DNA of 64,000 nt from Tetmemena sp. SeJ-2015 (taxonomy: Eukaryota; Ciliophora; Spirotrichea; Sporadotrichida; Oxytrichidae), in contig JAJKFJ010022777.1 in the NCBI GenBank assembly GCA_027382625.1, positions 152,004 through 216,003 on the forward strand. Direction: 5' to 3'. A program made the translations under genes and the position numbers. Shown one piece after another: positions 53,127 through 64,000 of the stretch. The stretch's first letter is position 1; each line of letters opens with the position of its first letter. The notes beneath the pieces are model-generated. The model did no database searches. It saw only the letters and a list, made by a program, of their open reading frames with translations, and had not been told where the DNA came from.

Positions 53127-53514
53127 TTTATTTTATTGAAAAATATTGTTGCTGCAAAAATAATAAAGATGATTACGATTAAATATTACTATACACTCTA
53201 TTTTAAAAGGAATATTTCTTTAATTATGTTTCAAATAATTATTTTTACATGGTATATTTCTCGTTATTCTTAATCAGTACGATATAAGTACTGATTTTGA
53301 AAATGATTTATAATATGCATTCCTAATATATTTTACTTTACTTTAAATAATTATTTATGAAAATCTTAATATAATTATAATTGCGATTTCAAGTAAGTAA
53401 CTCAGAAAAATTTAATAAATTATCCTTTTAAAGATAGATATTTTTAAATCCTAAAGGGTGATATTGAAATTTATTTTATGAATCATCGATAAATAATAAT
53501 ATTTTATAGCTTTT

Positions 53515-53700
53515 CAATTCCAAAGAAGCCTTGATATTTTAGCTGACTTCATTCATGAAAGTGTCTTCAAATTTTGAAGGTCAACTTGTTATCTAGCTGC
53601 AAAATGGTGCTACATATACTACTGATAGACCTGTTATTGCAAAAAATTAATCAAGAAAATTATTCCAAACTTCAATTTAGTTTTAATACTGCTTAGAAAT
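53515..53700 (+). CDS. LamG-type coding island
   Basis: Reads NSKEALIFQLTSFMKVSSNF followed by EGQLVIQLQNGATYTTDRPV. Alternating strands of a LamG/beta-sandwich domain; three TAG/TAA codons as Gln. It lies right of the second foldback. Confidence 0.5.
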
Positions 53701-54570
53701 CAAATAAAAATCAATATAATTTATGTTTAAATTATATTGGACTTAATGAGCTTGATTAAATGCTTATAACATAGTCCAATTGAGCATTATTTTTAAGAAC
53801 ATTTTTGCAACCTTTGTGTTGGAAAGCTCTGTAAAAATTTGCAGGTGATAATAAATTCCTAAAGTAGATATTTTGAGTTATGGAATTTGCCCGAATATCA
53901 TTTTGCTTGAGAAAGGTGTATATACAATTATTAAATAAGAAACTTATTTTAAATAAGCTATCGAACAAGCAAATCATGGAGTATTTTAGCTACTTTAAAT
54001 CCCTATTTAATATTTAAACTAATCACTGATTTTAATTAAATATTATACTATAAATATTTTAATGATATTTTAGTCGAAACTCCTTAACAGATCATTTATA
54101 AATTTATCAAATGCTTCTTTAATTTATTATAAGTGAAACTATCCCAATTTAAATTTTTTTGTTTATTATCTAATGAAGATATAAAGAGATAAGTAACTTG
54201 CTCATAAATATTAAACACACCTTTTATTTTTTAAAAAAGAATTAATTACAATTATCACTCTACTTAAGAAAGGAGGAATCAGTGAAATATCTATTTTAAA
54301 TTATTTATAATGGATAATTTAAAAATAATCAATCTTAAATTTGAAATAAAATGTGACGGAGTTTAAAGGGGTCTAAAATTACAAATTAATTTATAGATTT
54401 TCAGAAGTGAGAGAAGAGATACATTTTTTTCCCTATAAAATTTTCAAGAAATCCACTGCTTTCTCAATAATTTTTGCAAGACTTTAGTCTTAAAAATTAT
54501 AAGAATTGCTAATTTATTTTGATCTTTCAAAATTTAAAATTTTAAAGATTGATTACTTAAAGAAGAAATT

Positions 54571-54980
54571 TTAAATTAAAATCGTGATTTGGGTTAAAAT
54601 AATAAATGGAGACTTGCAATTCGTGTCAGTTAAAATCAAAAGATTCACCCCCTGATTGCAGCTTGTTCGATAGCTTTATTAAAATTAATATGATTTTCTT
54701 CTTTAATCATCTTCGTAGCACCTCTCAGAAGCGAGATATGACTCACGCATTCTTCATCATCATCTTCATCGTCATCTTCATTAAAACTTGTGTCGCGTAT
54801 AACTCTTTACTGAGCGCTCCCTCACAGAAGTTGCAAGGATGAAAACGTTCTTAGAATATTATACTCAATCGAATGGTCTAATAATTATTTAAAATGAACA
54901 CACTCCAACTGACACTCATTTATTCAATTTTAATTTAATATCTATTTTGATTATCTTTTTTATCAAATTCTCTGCTATAT
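54571..54980. repeat. Dispersed ~400 bp repeat, copy 1
   Basis: Shares about 400 bp with 61387-61795 and 63369-63741, all in the same orientation, starting AATTAAAATCG and continuing AATAATAAATGGAGA. On the minus strand a conserved frame reads AQQRVIRDTSFNEDDDEDDD, HISLLRGATKMIKEENHINF and KAIEQA, ending at TGA. Confidence 0.85.
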
Positions 54981-55826
54981 TTAAAAGGTAATAATTAATT
55001 TTTTAGCTTTTATAATAAATGACATTATTTGAAACATAGGTAAACTTAATAACTATAATTGAATATGAGCTATGTGATTTATTAAGTTTATTCGTTGACG
55101 GGATATATTTATATTTAACAGATATACATAGAAAATGAGGGGTCACCATCTTTAATTCAATTTATTTAATTTTAGAAAATAATAAAAAAATGTTTATTAT
55201 AATAAACCTTTTTTCATATAAGTTGGTTTAAATAAAATAAAAATATAAATGTAAAAGCAGCATAAAATTTTAATTAATATCCACATATTTAAATTTGTAA
55301 TTAAAGCTGTGAATTAATTTTTTTTAAGTAAATCTTGAATTAAAATTTGTTACCTCATAAAACTTTACCAAATTCACCAGTTCATCTACAACAATGAATT
55401 TAGTGACAAATATATTTACAGTCGTAAGAGATTTCAAAATATGGAAAACTGCAATACCTTATAAATTAATCCAACAAACTCAATACAAAGTATTGCCTAG
55501 TTATTATCTACAAGATAATCTTTTGTATTCTTTTGGAAAATATTTTTTTTAATAACTTATTAATAAATAATTTCCTTAGATTTTAATTTTATTACTAAAA
55601 TGAAATAAACTGGCTTTAAACATTTTAATTAAAAATATTTTCTAAACTCATTTTAATTTTTAAAAAAATTTGCACCTTTATTTATGAAGAGATTGATTAT
55701 AAATGATTAAAAATAAATAGATTCTATAATTGAGAATTTAATAGAAAAGACATTTTAATTTATAAATTAAATTAAAATGGAACAAATCAGCTATTTACAA
55801 AAAAATATCACATCTTTTGATTCACC

Positions 55827-55982
55827 ATGAAATTTTTAGAATTTTATTTCCTTGCAACTTTATGTGTGAGTACTCTATCAAAAATTATAAGTGACCCAAT
55901 TTTTGTTTACTTTGAAATAGATTAATAACTACTGTGGGGAACTGTGAAGATTATTATAGAATAAAATCTTATTAATTATTGA
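55827..55982 (+). CDS. Signal-peptide start of a plus-strand gene
   Basis: ATG at 55827 opens MKFLEFYFLATLCVSTLS, a typical signal peptide, then KIISDPIFVYFEIDQQLLWG before an AT-rich part and TGA at 55980-55982. It is probably the first MDS of the LamG gene whose islands follow at 58.5-62.9 kb, parallel to the signal peptide of the minus-strand LamG gene at 19.44 kb. Confidence 0.5.
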
Positions 55983-56930
55983 TGAGCTATCGAACTACCT
56001 AAAGATAGAGAGATGCTTAAATGATTTCAATTGTCACCAAGTTACAAAATCTTCATTTAATATTTTAACAAAACTCCGAGTTAATAAAAATCCCAAACAT
56101 TTTAATAATGAGAGTCGAGAAGGTATTTAATAACTTTTAATGAATTCTTAATTTTTCCTATTAAAAATAATTAAACACAATAAAAAATTATAAATCATGA
56201 AAGAAAACTCGACAATATAGAAAAGTATAAATTTTTTTTTACTCAATAAAATATAAAAATATTTTATATTCGAGTTTTATTTAAAAACCTTACTTAATAT
56301 TATTATTCATTTATCGTTTGATTTTTTAAATTTTAAAAACTTGAATGTTGTTATTAACGTAATGGGAATTGGAAAACAATAAATAAGGAAACTCATCAAT
56401 TAGATATATAACTATGAGTCTTAATACAATAAGGGATTAATTAGTCAAATTTTAATTAAAGGCATCTGTTTAATTAACTTACATCACAATACGAAATTTA
56501 GTAATGGAGAATTTTTCTCTCGTATATCACTACGCCCACTCATTAAATTTCTATATTAATAATTCACAGGCCCACCCACCACCCTCGGCATCCACTAAAC
56601 CTATAAAAAGCAAAGCTAGGATTTAAAATAATTACACAATTTTTGCTTGACTCCATGTTTTAAGAATAATTATCATCTTAATTTTATTATGTGGAGCATC
56701 ATCTTCCAAGTCTCCTGAAATATTATGAGTTTTTATTTTTCTTTACTTAATTTCTAAAATGTATCTATTTAAATTTAAAAAGCATGCTTATTTACCTAGT
56801 TTTTAAGTTCTCGTGCAAGTGGTGGGATGACCTGGGAATTATTAAAATTAAAAATTATTGAGTGGGTCCCACAGAGTGGTAATGGAGAAAAAACCTCCAT
56901 ATTTTTTTTTAAAGTAAAGTAAAGTAAAAG

Positions 56931-57018
56931 TAAAATTTAGGGAATATAATTAATAATCTATTTCAAAACCAGCACTTATTACAGTTCTAGTTGAGAAACA
57001 TCTTATTATCCTATGTAA
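56931..57018 (+). repeat. 88-bp direct repeat, copy 2
   Basis: Identical to 3400-3487. Preceded by a slightly longer AAAGTAAAGTAAAGTAAAAG run than copy 1. Flanks differ completely. Confidence 0.85.
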
Positions 57019-57279
57019 GATTTATTTTTTTAATATGAAGTAAGTTATATTTTTATTTTATAATAATATTTATATTTTTTTTTTAAAAAGAATTTTTACA
57101 GTTATATGTTTACTGGGCCTTTATACCTGATAGGGGAATAATTAATTTATTGATTACTTATAAGTTAACTAATAAAAGTTGATTATATTCCAGCAATTTT
57201 AAAAATAAAACGATAAATGTAAAATATTATTCTAATTAATTCTTTTCCTGATAAGCCAATTTTATAAATTTATATTACT

Positions 57280-57570
57280 GTGGTACCCAAAATCTAGGCT
57301 ATGTTTCTTGCACAATTCTAATGGCGTTAGAATTGTGCCAGCCCTCGCGCCGACGTTTCGATTTTGAAGCAGTGGTCTCAGAAGGTTCAATGTTGTCATC
57401 CACAGAACGCTCTGTATGATAACCCAAGTTACAGAGAGTGGTGACCTGAGTGGCTTCTTTTGTTCCGATTAGCAGTTAACTTGGTGCCATCTCACTGAAT
57501 CTGTCTGGAGAATCTTTTGCAGAGTGTTCCACTCCGTTGCCAATTCTAGCCGTCTGTATTACTCTCATTC
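57280..57570. ncRNA. GC-rich block with a perfect hairpin; candidate structured RNA or element end
   Basis: This 290-bp island is far more GC-rich than its surroundings and carries no long recoded frame. At 57310-57338 a perfect 12-bp stem (GCACAATTCTAA with TTAGAATTGTGC) encloses a TGGCG loop; a weaker stem CTCTGTA...TACAGAG follows at about 57409-57435. It may be a structured RNA gene or the terminus of a retroelement or Helitron; no A/B box or tRNA fold was found. Confidence 0.35.
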
Positions 57571-58542
57571 AATTATCTTTACACTTTTATTATTAAACTA
57601 AAAAGTTAAATTCTTTAGTGACTTGTGTTTCCACATCGATTTGCAATATTTGAGGCCACTAATTCACTATCATTATAATTTAATTATTAAAGATTTTGCT
57701 TTTTCTTTGAGACTATCAAGTGAATTACTTAGGATAAAATATCATAATAAATATTTTTTATAAAGTTATTTTTCACAATCTTAATTTTATTTCAAAAAAT
57801 TGTCCATATTACTTATTTGAAAATAAATATTTTTATCATAATATACTTTTTTTTAATAGATTTTAGCTGACTATTAAACTTATTATCGGAATTCTATTAT
57901 CCATTCACCTCGATTTAGATTTGACTATAATTATTTAGATATTAAGAAGATTAGTTACTATACACTTTGTTCTTAATAAGCCCTTAATTAAGTTTGAGAA
58001 GTTGTTGTCATTGGATGATTTTATGATTAGTTCAACTCTTTAATTAAGTAGAATTATCTTTTATTCAATTATAGCACAGCCTCTAAGAATAATTTCTAAT
58101 CGCATCTTAGGGCTAAAACATCATAATTCGTCTTCCATCGTAAATGGAAACAGAAAAAGACGTATCTTAACGCTTAATATTTTTATTTATAGATTATTTA
58201 GAAAATCTCTAAGTATTTAGAGTCAATGCTTAAATTTTATAATAAATATACTCCAGCTCTATTTTTAAAAATCTTTAAATAAATTTAATTTGGAAACAGA
58301 TATACAGATTTTAGGTTTCAAATAAAAGTATATTAAAATGGGTCATATACTTATTAAGAACTTGCTATTTCAATTGGTGGGCGTGATTTAACAGGCAGTA
58401 TTAAACTTCAAACTTAAATAAGATTTGTTTTTTTAATTTAGTAAAAGATTACATGTGGGGAAAATACTATTCTTGTTGCTCAATAATGCATAGAAATCAA
58501 ATACTTGCAATTCGATTCAGATTTTAATTATATATTTTTTTA

Positions 58543-58660
58543 ATGGCTTGAAGTTTGAGACTTCTCTTACATCTCAGACTTTAGACCCCACTGCTGTAAC
58601 TCTTGATTTTTGGATGCTAGTTCATCCTTCTATCTCTTCAGGATAAAAAGTATATAAATT
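58543..58660 (+). CDS. LamG FW-strand island
   Basis: Reads FFNGLKFETSLTSQTLDPTA followed by VTLDFWMLVHPSISSG. LDFWM is the diagnostic LamG strand. Next to it are AT-rich IES-like stretches. Confidence 0.6.
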
Positions 58661-58868
58661 TAAAAACATATCATTTGAAATTATTCGAAAATATTACAGC
58701 TACAACTATTGATTTTTATAATAATAGTTTTCATAAAACATAATTAAATTTTTATAATTAATCTCTTAAATATTGCATCAATAATGTATTTTTATGATTT
58801 AAATAAATAATTTAAAACTGAATAAATCTGTGTGTAAATTAGGAGATAAGTTAAATAATTTAAGATAA

Positions 58869-58995
58869 ATGATAGACATTGAATTTGATGATAGCAATAA
58901 CATTTCACTTTATGAAAACGCAGCTTTTGAATATTTAATAGATATAAATACACATACTTCCACAATATTCTTGTTTTACAATCTAAAATTAATAA
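58869..58995 (+). CDS. LamG-type coding island
   Basis: Reads MIDIEFDDSNNISLYENAAF followed by EYLIDINTHTSTIF to a TGA. Fits the middle strands of a LamG domain. Confidence 0.4.
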
Positions 58996-59394
58996 GACAT
59001 ATCCCTTGAGTAGATAATATAAGTTTAATCATGATTATTGACACAATTTTATAAATATCTATCTTAGATGTAGACTATAAACATAACTAAGTTTGATCTT
59101 TGAAATAGCTTCATCAAAGATAAAAATGCCTAAAAATTATTGTATTATAAAAATGATGAAGCTAATAATTTTCTTTCTTAAAAATTGCTATTAGCGTTTA
59201 TTATAGTCACATTAATTTTAATTTAAAATAATCTTCCTTTATATCTTAAAGGTCATCAACAAACAGTTTAGTAGAGTTTAAATAAACTTATTGGAGAAAA
59301 GTTTTGGTAATAATATAATCAAATATGCAACATTATTTTATTTTTACAGTCTTCAATTGGGAAAGATAGCATCACTGTAAATTATTTAAAATGA

Positions 59395-59475
59395 AGTTCT
59401 TAATTCAATAGTTGTAAGCTCTGTAACAGTTTGCCCAAATCAGCCTTGCTATTTTTAACTTAAGCATAAAATATA
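59395..59475 (+). CDS. Short Cys-containing island
   Basis: Reads SIVVSSVTVCPNQPCYFQLK; CPNQPC recalls the Cys motif associated with LamG domains here. Confidence 0.35.
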
Positions 59476-59930
59476 TAAATAGCATCTTGCTCTTTGGAAT
59501 ATAACCAAGAGTTATCAGTTTGATAAAGTTAAAAGCAAAATTTTTCTCATTGTTGAATAAAGTTATTAAATTTCTACATAAATAGTCACAATTTGAAGTG
59601 TAATTAAATATTTTACTTTCATAGATTATAATTTATAAAATTCTAAATATAAGTTTTTAAAAATTAAACAAATTTGCAAATTAAAAACTTATCTCTTTTA
59701 ATTTTAAAAACAAACATATATCATTAGAAATGGTAATTAACAAATTAACTAAAACAGAGAGTTCTTAGAATAGATAAAATATTCTTAATTAGATTCTTAA
59801 GTTATCCTTCCTTTATTATTAAAAATGAATTAAATAATTTAGAGAGTTTAAAAGAAAATAATTTAGCATTTAATTCTCCAAAATAAGTATAGCTAAAATA
59901 TAAATTGGCTTATATAAGTGTTTATAATTT

Positions 59931-60314
59931 GATGATCCTAATGATTTGTATTCATTTAATTTTAAGGGCCTAGCAAATATGATATTCTACTACCCTCTTG
60001 ATGAAGGATCTGGCTTTATCTTATACGATTAAGGTCCCTACTAGAAGAATTTGGATATATAGCACCTAAATGCAGATAAAGCATTTAGATGGAAGTTTTC
60101 TTTCGAGTTTTCATCAGTAGCTGATGATATAATTTTAGTTTCTTAGGCCTCATAGGAGTTTTATGATAAATTTACTAATTCTAAAGATCAGCTTATTGTT
60201 AAATTTAAATGTATTTTTTTAAGTTCCAGTGGTTAGATTCTATCAGACTACAAATTATCTATAGATTTCAATTTATCATCTTAGATGTATTTAATTTATT
60301 CACTAAGGTTCTGA
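59931..60314 (+). CDS. LamG domain boundary island
   Basis: A 127-codon frame to TGA at 60312-60314. It reads DDPNDLYSFNFKGLANMIFY then YPLDEGSGFILYDQGPYQKN, FRWKFSFEFSSVADDIILVS and STLIVKF-like strands. YYPLDEGSG...D is the classic first strand of a LamG-like repeat (compare YYPLTEGKN at 11.2 kb). Many Gln are TAA/TAG. One of the longest LamG islands on the right side. Confidence 0.6.
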
Positions 60315-60537
60315 TTTCTACAAAGATTAAATAAATGTTCTTATTTCTTCTATTTATTCATAACAACAAAGATTCATTGAATAGAATAAATTGATTTAGA
60401 GTATTTATAACTAGTAACTCATCATTTATACTTAATTGAGTTATTAAGAAGAAAAATTAATTTTACAAGTCCTGTAAAGCTTTCAGTTGACAAAATTCTC
60501 ACAAGGAGTTAATTAAAATGGTAATTAAAATATTTAA

Positions 60538-60745
60538 TAATCCTGGACAATAGAGTTTTGGTTGAAATTTTAACTACTTGCATCATCAACCAGAAACTAG
60601 TTTTCTATAATTGAATAGCCAAGTTTGCCAGAGTGTAAATCTATTATCATCATTTTGAATCTTATTAGAATATTATTTTTTAAAAATCCAAGTATAATTA
60701 TTGACTTATCTAATTTTGAAGTTTACCTTGACTGGTTTTAAAAAT
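60538..60745 (+). CDS. LamG FW-strand island
   Basis: Reads SWTIEFWLKFQLLASSTRNQ followed by FSIIEQPSLPECKSIIIILN. The frame stays open for another 100 codons but becomes AT-driven. IEFWLKF is diagnostic. Confidence 0.55.
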
Positions 60746-60968
60746 TTAAAAGAAAAAAAATCCAATTGATATAATTAAATAGGTTTAAGTTTACATAGCC
60801 AACTCAAATATAAATTGGATTATCATATTTGGTATAAATAGAATATCTGTATTTATATTGTTTATGGTAGGCCAAAACAATAGCTTGTATTTCTCAGATT
60901 TAAACAGAGCTAATACTCACACAAATTATTTATAAAATATTTATTTAATTAATTAGAATAGTGAAATA

Positions 60969-61091
60969 ATGGTTGGTTAATATTTCCAATTTGCATTTAT
61001 GAACACTGATTCTTCTTAAGACTCTTACTTTAACTTTGGAAAATATGGCCATACTACTTTTGCTTAAGAACAAAATTAAAATATCTTGTGA
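60969..61091 (+). CDS. LamG-type coding island
   Basis: Reads VGQYFQFAFMNTDSSQDSYF followed by NFGKYGHTTFAQEQ to TGA at 61089-61091. NFGKYG resembles the LamG strand with the conserved F.G. turn. Confidence 0.45.
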
Positions 61092-61386
61092 TAAAATTAT
61101 AAGTAAAAACAATAATCAAGAATATAATGCCAGCTTCAAGTATAATAAAAATAAAATCAGTCCCAATAATTCTTTATCTATCCATTTTAATGCTAAGAGT
61201 ATAAAATTAAGATAAAATTTGCACATATCATTTAAATGCTTGTTACTAATACAAAATATTGATTGCTATTGCATTAACTTTAAAAGAAAAGTGATTAATT
61301 TATTTCCCAAATATTTTCGATACATATCTTGGTCATTTCTAAGTAACTGTCCTCTGCTCCTCGGATTGTGGAATACTATAGTAGGA

Positions 61387-61795
61387 ATTTTAATTAAAAT
61401 CGGTGATTATTTAAAATAATAAATGGAGAGTTGCAACTTTCGTGTCAGTTGAAATCGTTCAAACACCCCCTGATCTGTAGCTTGTTCGATAGCTTATTAA
61501 AAATTAATTAGAGTTTCTTCTTTAATCATCTTCACAGCACCTCTCAGTAGTGAGATATGAATCTCGCATTCTCCTTCATATTCAATATTGATCTCATCAA
61601 AACTTGTGTCGCTTATAACTCTTTACTGAGCGCTCCCAAATAAAAGTTGTAAGGATAAAAAGTTCTTAGAATTTTATGCTGAATCGAATGGTGTAATAAT
61701 TATTTTAATTGGACACACTTCAACTGCCGCTGATTTATTCCATTTTAATTTAATATCTAATTAAATTCTCTTTTTTATTAAATTCTCAACTATAA
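61387..61795. repeat. Dispersed ~400 bp repeat, copy 2
   Basis: Clearly related along its whole length to 54571-54980 and 63369-63741. Minus-strand frame: FGSAQQRVISDTSFDEINIE, ISLLRGAVKMIKEETLINF and QAIEQATDQGV, so coding potential is kept despite base changes. Confidence 0.85.
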
Positions 61796-61902
61796 TGACA
61801 CAGATGCTTTTTTCTAAATCAAGAACTTAATAAAATTGATTCATTTTAAAAAAATAAAAGAAAAATAGCTGAAAAAGTAAAGCCGCAGACATTATTTTAA
61901 GT

Positions 61903-62048
61903 TATAAATTTAACTTACGGTTCTGGAATGAAAAGATATCCCTTGATTAAGTGAAGTATTATTCTGCGAGCACTTTGATATAGCAAGGATTCCCCAATCT
62001 GTTGGCTAACTTTAAATTTGATAACTACTATTTTATAGGTAATTCTTT
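61903..62048 (+). CDS. LamG closing strand and start of next repeat
   Basis: Reads FNLRFWNEKISLDQVKYYSA followed by STLIQQGFPNLLANFKFDNY. LRFWNEKIS is the closing LamG strand plus helix; NLLANFKFD begins the next unit. Confidence 0.55.
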
Positions 62049-62144
62049 TTTGCTTATTTTAATCCCTTTTAGATTTCGTGAGCAACAAATAGAACATTTA
62101 AACATAGAATATAGGCTTCAAGATAGTTCTTAAATAAATTAATT

Positions 62145-62233
62145 ATAGTGGCAGACAATGACATGTCACTCTATTGTCCCAAAGGCTACAATTACAATAT
62201 AACCAAACAGATTTGTGCTTGTAAGATTATTAT
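62145..62233 (+). CDS. Cys motif island
   Basis: Reads IVADNDMSLYCPKGYNYNIT followed by KQICACK. CPKGYNYNITKQIC parallels CPEDYYWTGQKC at 10.05 kb, in the same relation to LamG islands. Confidence 0.5.
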
Positions 62234-62675
62234 ATTCTTATGAAGCAATATAGCTGCGGATACTAAATCAAATTAAATCATTACATAATTTTAACATAAA
62301 TTATTCTCAGATTACCAAAAAGATGGATTTTAATGCTTGAAAAACAAAAATTTGATCAAATATATTTATAGAGCTTATAATTTTTCTACTAATTTATTTA
62401 TTTGAAAAGTGATTTAAGAATTCCATTTTATAGATTATTCCTTGTGATCACTAGAGTAGAAAATTAATTAAGTTTTTGTGTAACTATAAATTAAATGAGG
62501 ACATAATAAATGCTAAATTTAAAAGTGAAACTACCTTAAAAAAAACTTAATAAAGCCATTTAATAATAAAAAGTTTATCCTATGTTATCAAAGCTCGAGC
62601 CTTTCATGGAATTTAGAGCCTTTCTTAAAGACTAAAGCAAATATATAATATTGAAAAACCATTAAAAATGATTTA

Positions 62676-62875
62676 TTTTTGCAAAGGAGGACCTCTCAAT
62701 GACAGTCTACCTATAAATGATGCATCTATAGGTTTTGGATATAACCTCTACGCTAATCAAATTTAAATTATAATTTGGAGATATCTTTAGCTTAGTTTGG
62801 GATGGAGTTTCATCATATTCTTTCAAGATTAGTTGGAATCAAACTTATTTTACTAGTAAAATAATGAATTAACTT
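62676..62875 (+). CDS. LamG-type coding islands
   Basis: First frame: CKGGPLNDSLPINDASIGFG then YNLYANQ. After a frame change: GDIFSLVWDGVSSYSFKISW then NQTYFTSKIMN. Both are LamG-like strands. Confidence 0.45.
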
Positions 62876-63368
62876 TTGATATCCTTCAAATAAAAATGTA
62901 ATATTCAAATATATGGTTCATAAATTATGATATAACTTTTAATTAGTTTCACTTACTAAAATATTTCTGATTAGAATTCAGTTAAAATCTTTGTAACTAA
63001 TATGAAAACAATTGTGAAAAGATTCTGCTTTAACAAATATAAAAAAAGATTTATTGAAATTTTAAAAAAGTTATTAAGTAAAAATAAAAAAAAGAAATAA
63101 GGAAATTTCCTGTTTTTTAATTTAGATTTCATCGTTCATATAATTATTTTATTGCTTTATTGAGTCTCTTTTATTCCATCATTTTAAAATTCAAATAAAT
63201 TAAAAGTTTATAGTTGCTTTTATAATTTTATTTCATATTTTAGGAAGGTAAAAAAATAATTAGTTATTTAATATAATTAAATAATAAATCATTTTTGGGT
63301 TTGAAAGTTTTTTATTTTTAAGACGGGACATTTTACCAGACTTAAATACCACGTAATATAGTAGAAAA

Positions 63369-63741
63369 ATTAAATTAAAATCGGTATTAGTTAAAATAAT
63401 AAATGGAGAGTTACACCTTTGTGTGAGTTGAATGACGGATTCATTCTCTGATCTGCAGCTTGTTCGATAGCTTATCAAAAAATAAATATGAGATTCTTCT
63501 TTTTTAATCTTTTTGGTACTCAGCAGTGAGACATGACTCAAGCTCTCTTCTTCATCCTCATTATTGTCTTCATTAAAACTTGTGCTGATATAACTCTTGA
63601 CTGAGTATTCCCACACAAAAGTTGCAAGGATGAAACATTTTCATAATTTCATGAATAATGGAATGGTCTAATATTTAGCCACTGATTTATTCCATATTTA
63701 TTTAATATATAATTTAATTATTTATTAAATTCTCACCTATA
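63369..63741. repeat. Dispersed ~400 bp repeat, copy 3
   Basis: The most diverged copy. The minus-strand frame STSFNEDNNEDEEESLSHVS and LLSTKKIKKEESHIYF is recognisable but frame-disturbed. Copies 2 and 3 are 1.57 kb apart and bracket the LamG islands at 61.9-62.9 kb. Confidence 0.8.
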
Positions 63742-64000
63742 GTTAATTTATTATAGTTAGACACTATCATTTGCCTGGTTTGTAACTATTGACTTAGAAA
63801 AAAGATTTGTCTAAGTCTATCAAAATAGTAATTAAGTCCTCAATATTCTCTAAATAACTTCCCACTTTTTTATATTAATATTGTAATATTAGAATTGAAT
63901 GTTAAAAATTTTCCAGAAACCAATTTAATTCAATCAATTAATTAATTAAATATATATATACCCGAATTAATCATTCAATTTAATCAATCATTATATGTCC

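Overview
The window looks like germline (micronuclear) DNA of a stichotrich spirotrich ciliate of the Oxytricha/Stylonychia/Tetmemena type. Four things point there. (1) Protein-like frames run only if TAA and TAG are read as glutamine and TGA as stop. (2) Coding stretches are short, comparatively GC-rich islands in very AT-rich DNA, as expected for macronuclear-destined segments (MDSs) separated by internal eliminated sequences (IESs). (3) A decayed TBE-type transposon carries its 42 kDa transposase, 22 kDa and 57 kDa zinc-finger/kinase genes. (4) At 19.8-27.5 kb coding segments lie on both strands and can be joined in frame through shared direct words (pointers), the signature of a scrambled gene with an inversion. 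The species cannot be fixed from sequence alone.

Layout. 0-4 kb: short coding islands on both strands, products unknown. 4-7.5 kb: AT-rich, nothing recognised. 7.5-12.6 kb: islands of proteins with LamG/concanavalin-like domains and a short Cys motif, plus strand, then minus-strand islands. 12.6-14.5 kb: a 1.9 kb element with perfect 77-bp terminal inverted repeats and one long recoded ORF. 14.5-17.2 kb: AT-rich and homopolymer-rich. 17.2-19.4 kb (minus): the best preserved LamG gene, starting with a signal peptide. 19.8-27.5 kb: the scrambled locus; the minus strand starts with a mitochondrial-type presequence, and the right end of the plus strand may hold a RAP-like protein. 28.5-38.4 kb: many plus-strand LamG islands. 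40.2-44.2 kb: TBE relic. 45.7-46.7 kb: a 1 kb foldback element whose arms carry tRNA-Glu-like A and B boxes. 46.7-52.1 kb: more islands separated by homopolymer-rich tracts. 52.4-53.1 kb: a second foldback. 53.5-63 kb: LamG islands, a second signal-peptide start, three copies of a ~400 bp dispersed repeat and a GC-rich hairpin block.

Most of the single-copy coding material appears to be one paralogous family: secreted or surface proteins with repeated LamG-like domains and CPxxYxW...C type cysteine motifs. The scrambled locus encodes at least one large, helical, probably mitochondrial protein. MDS ends are given only where a pointer or stop supports them; other ends are estimates from the reading frame.
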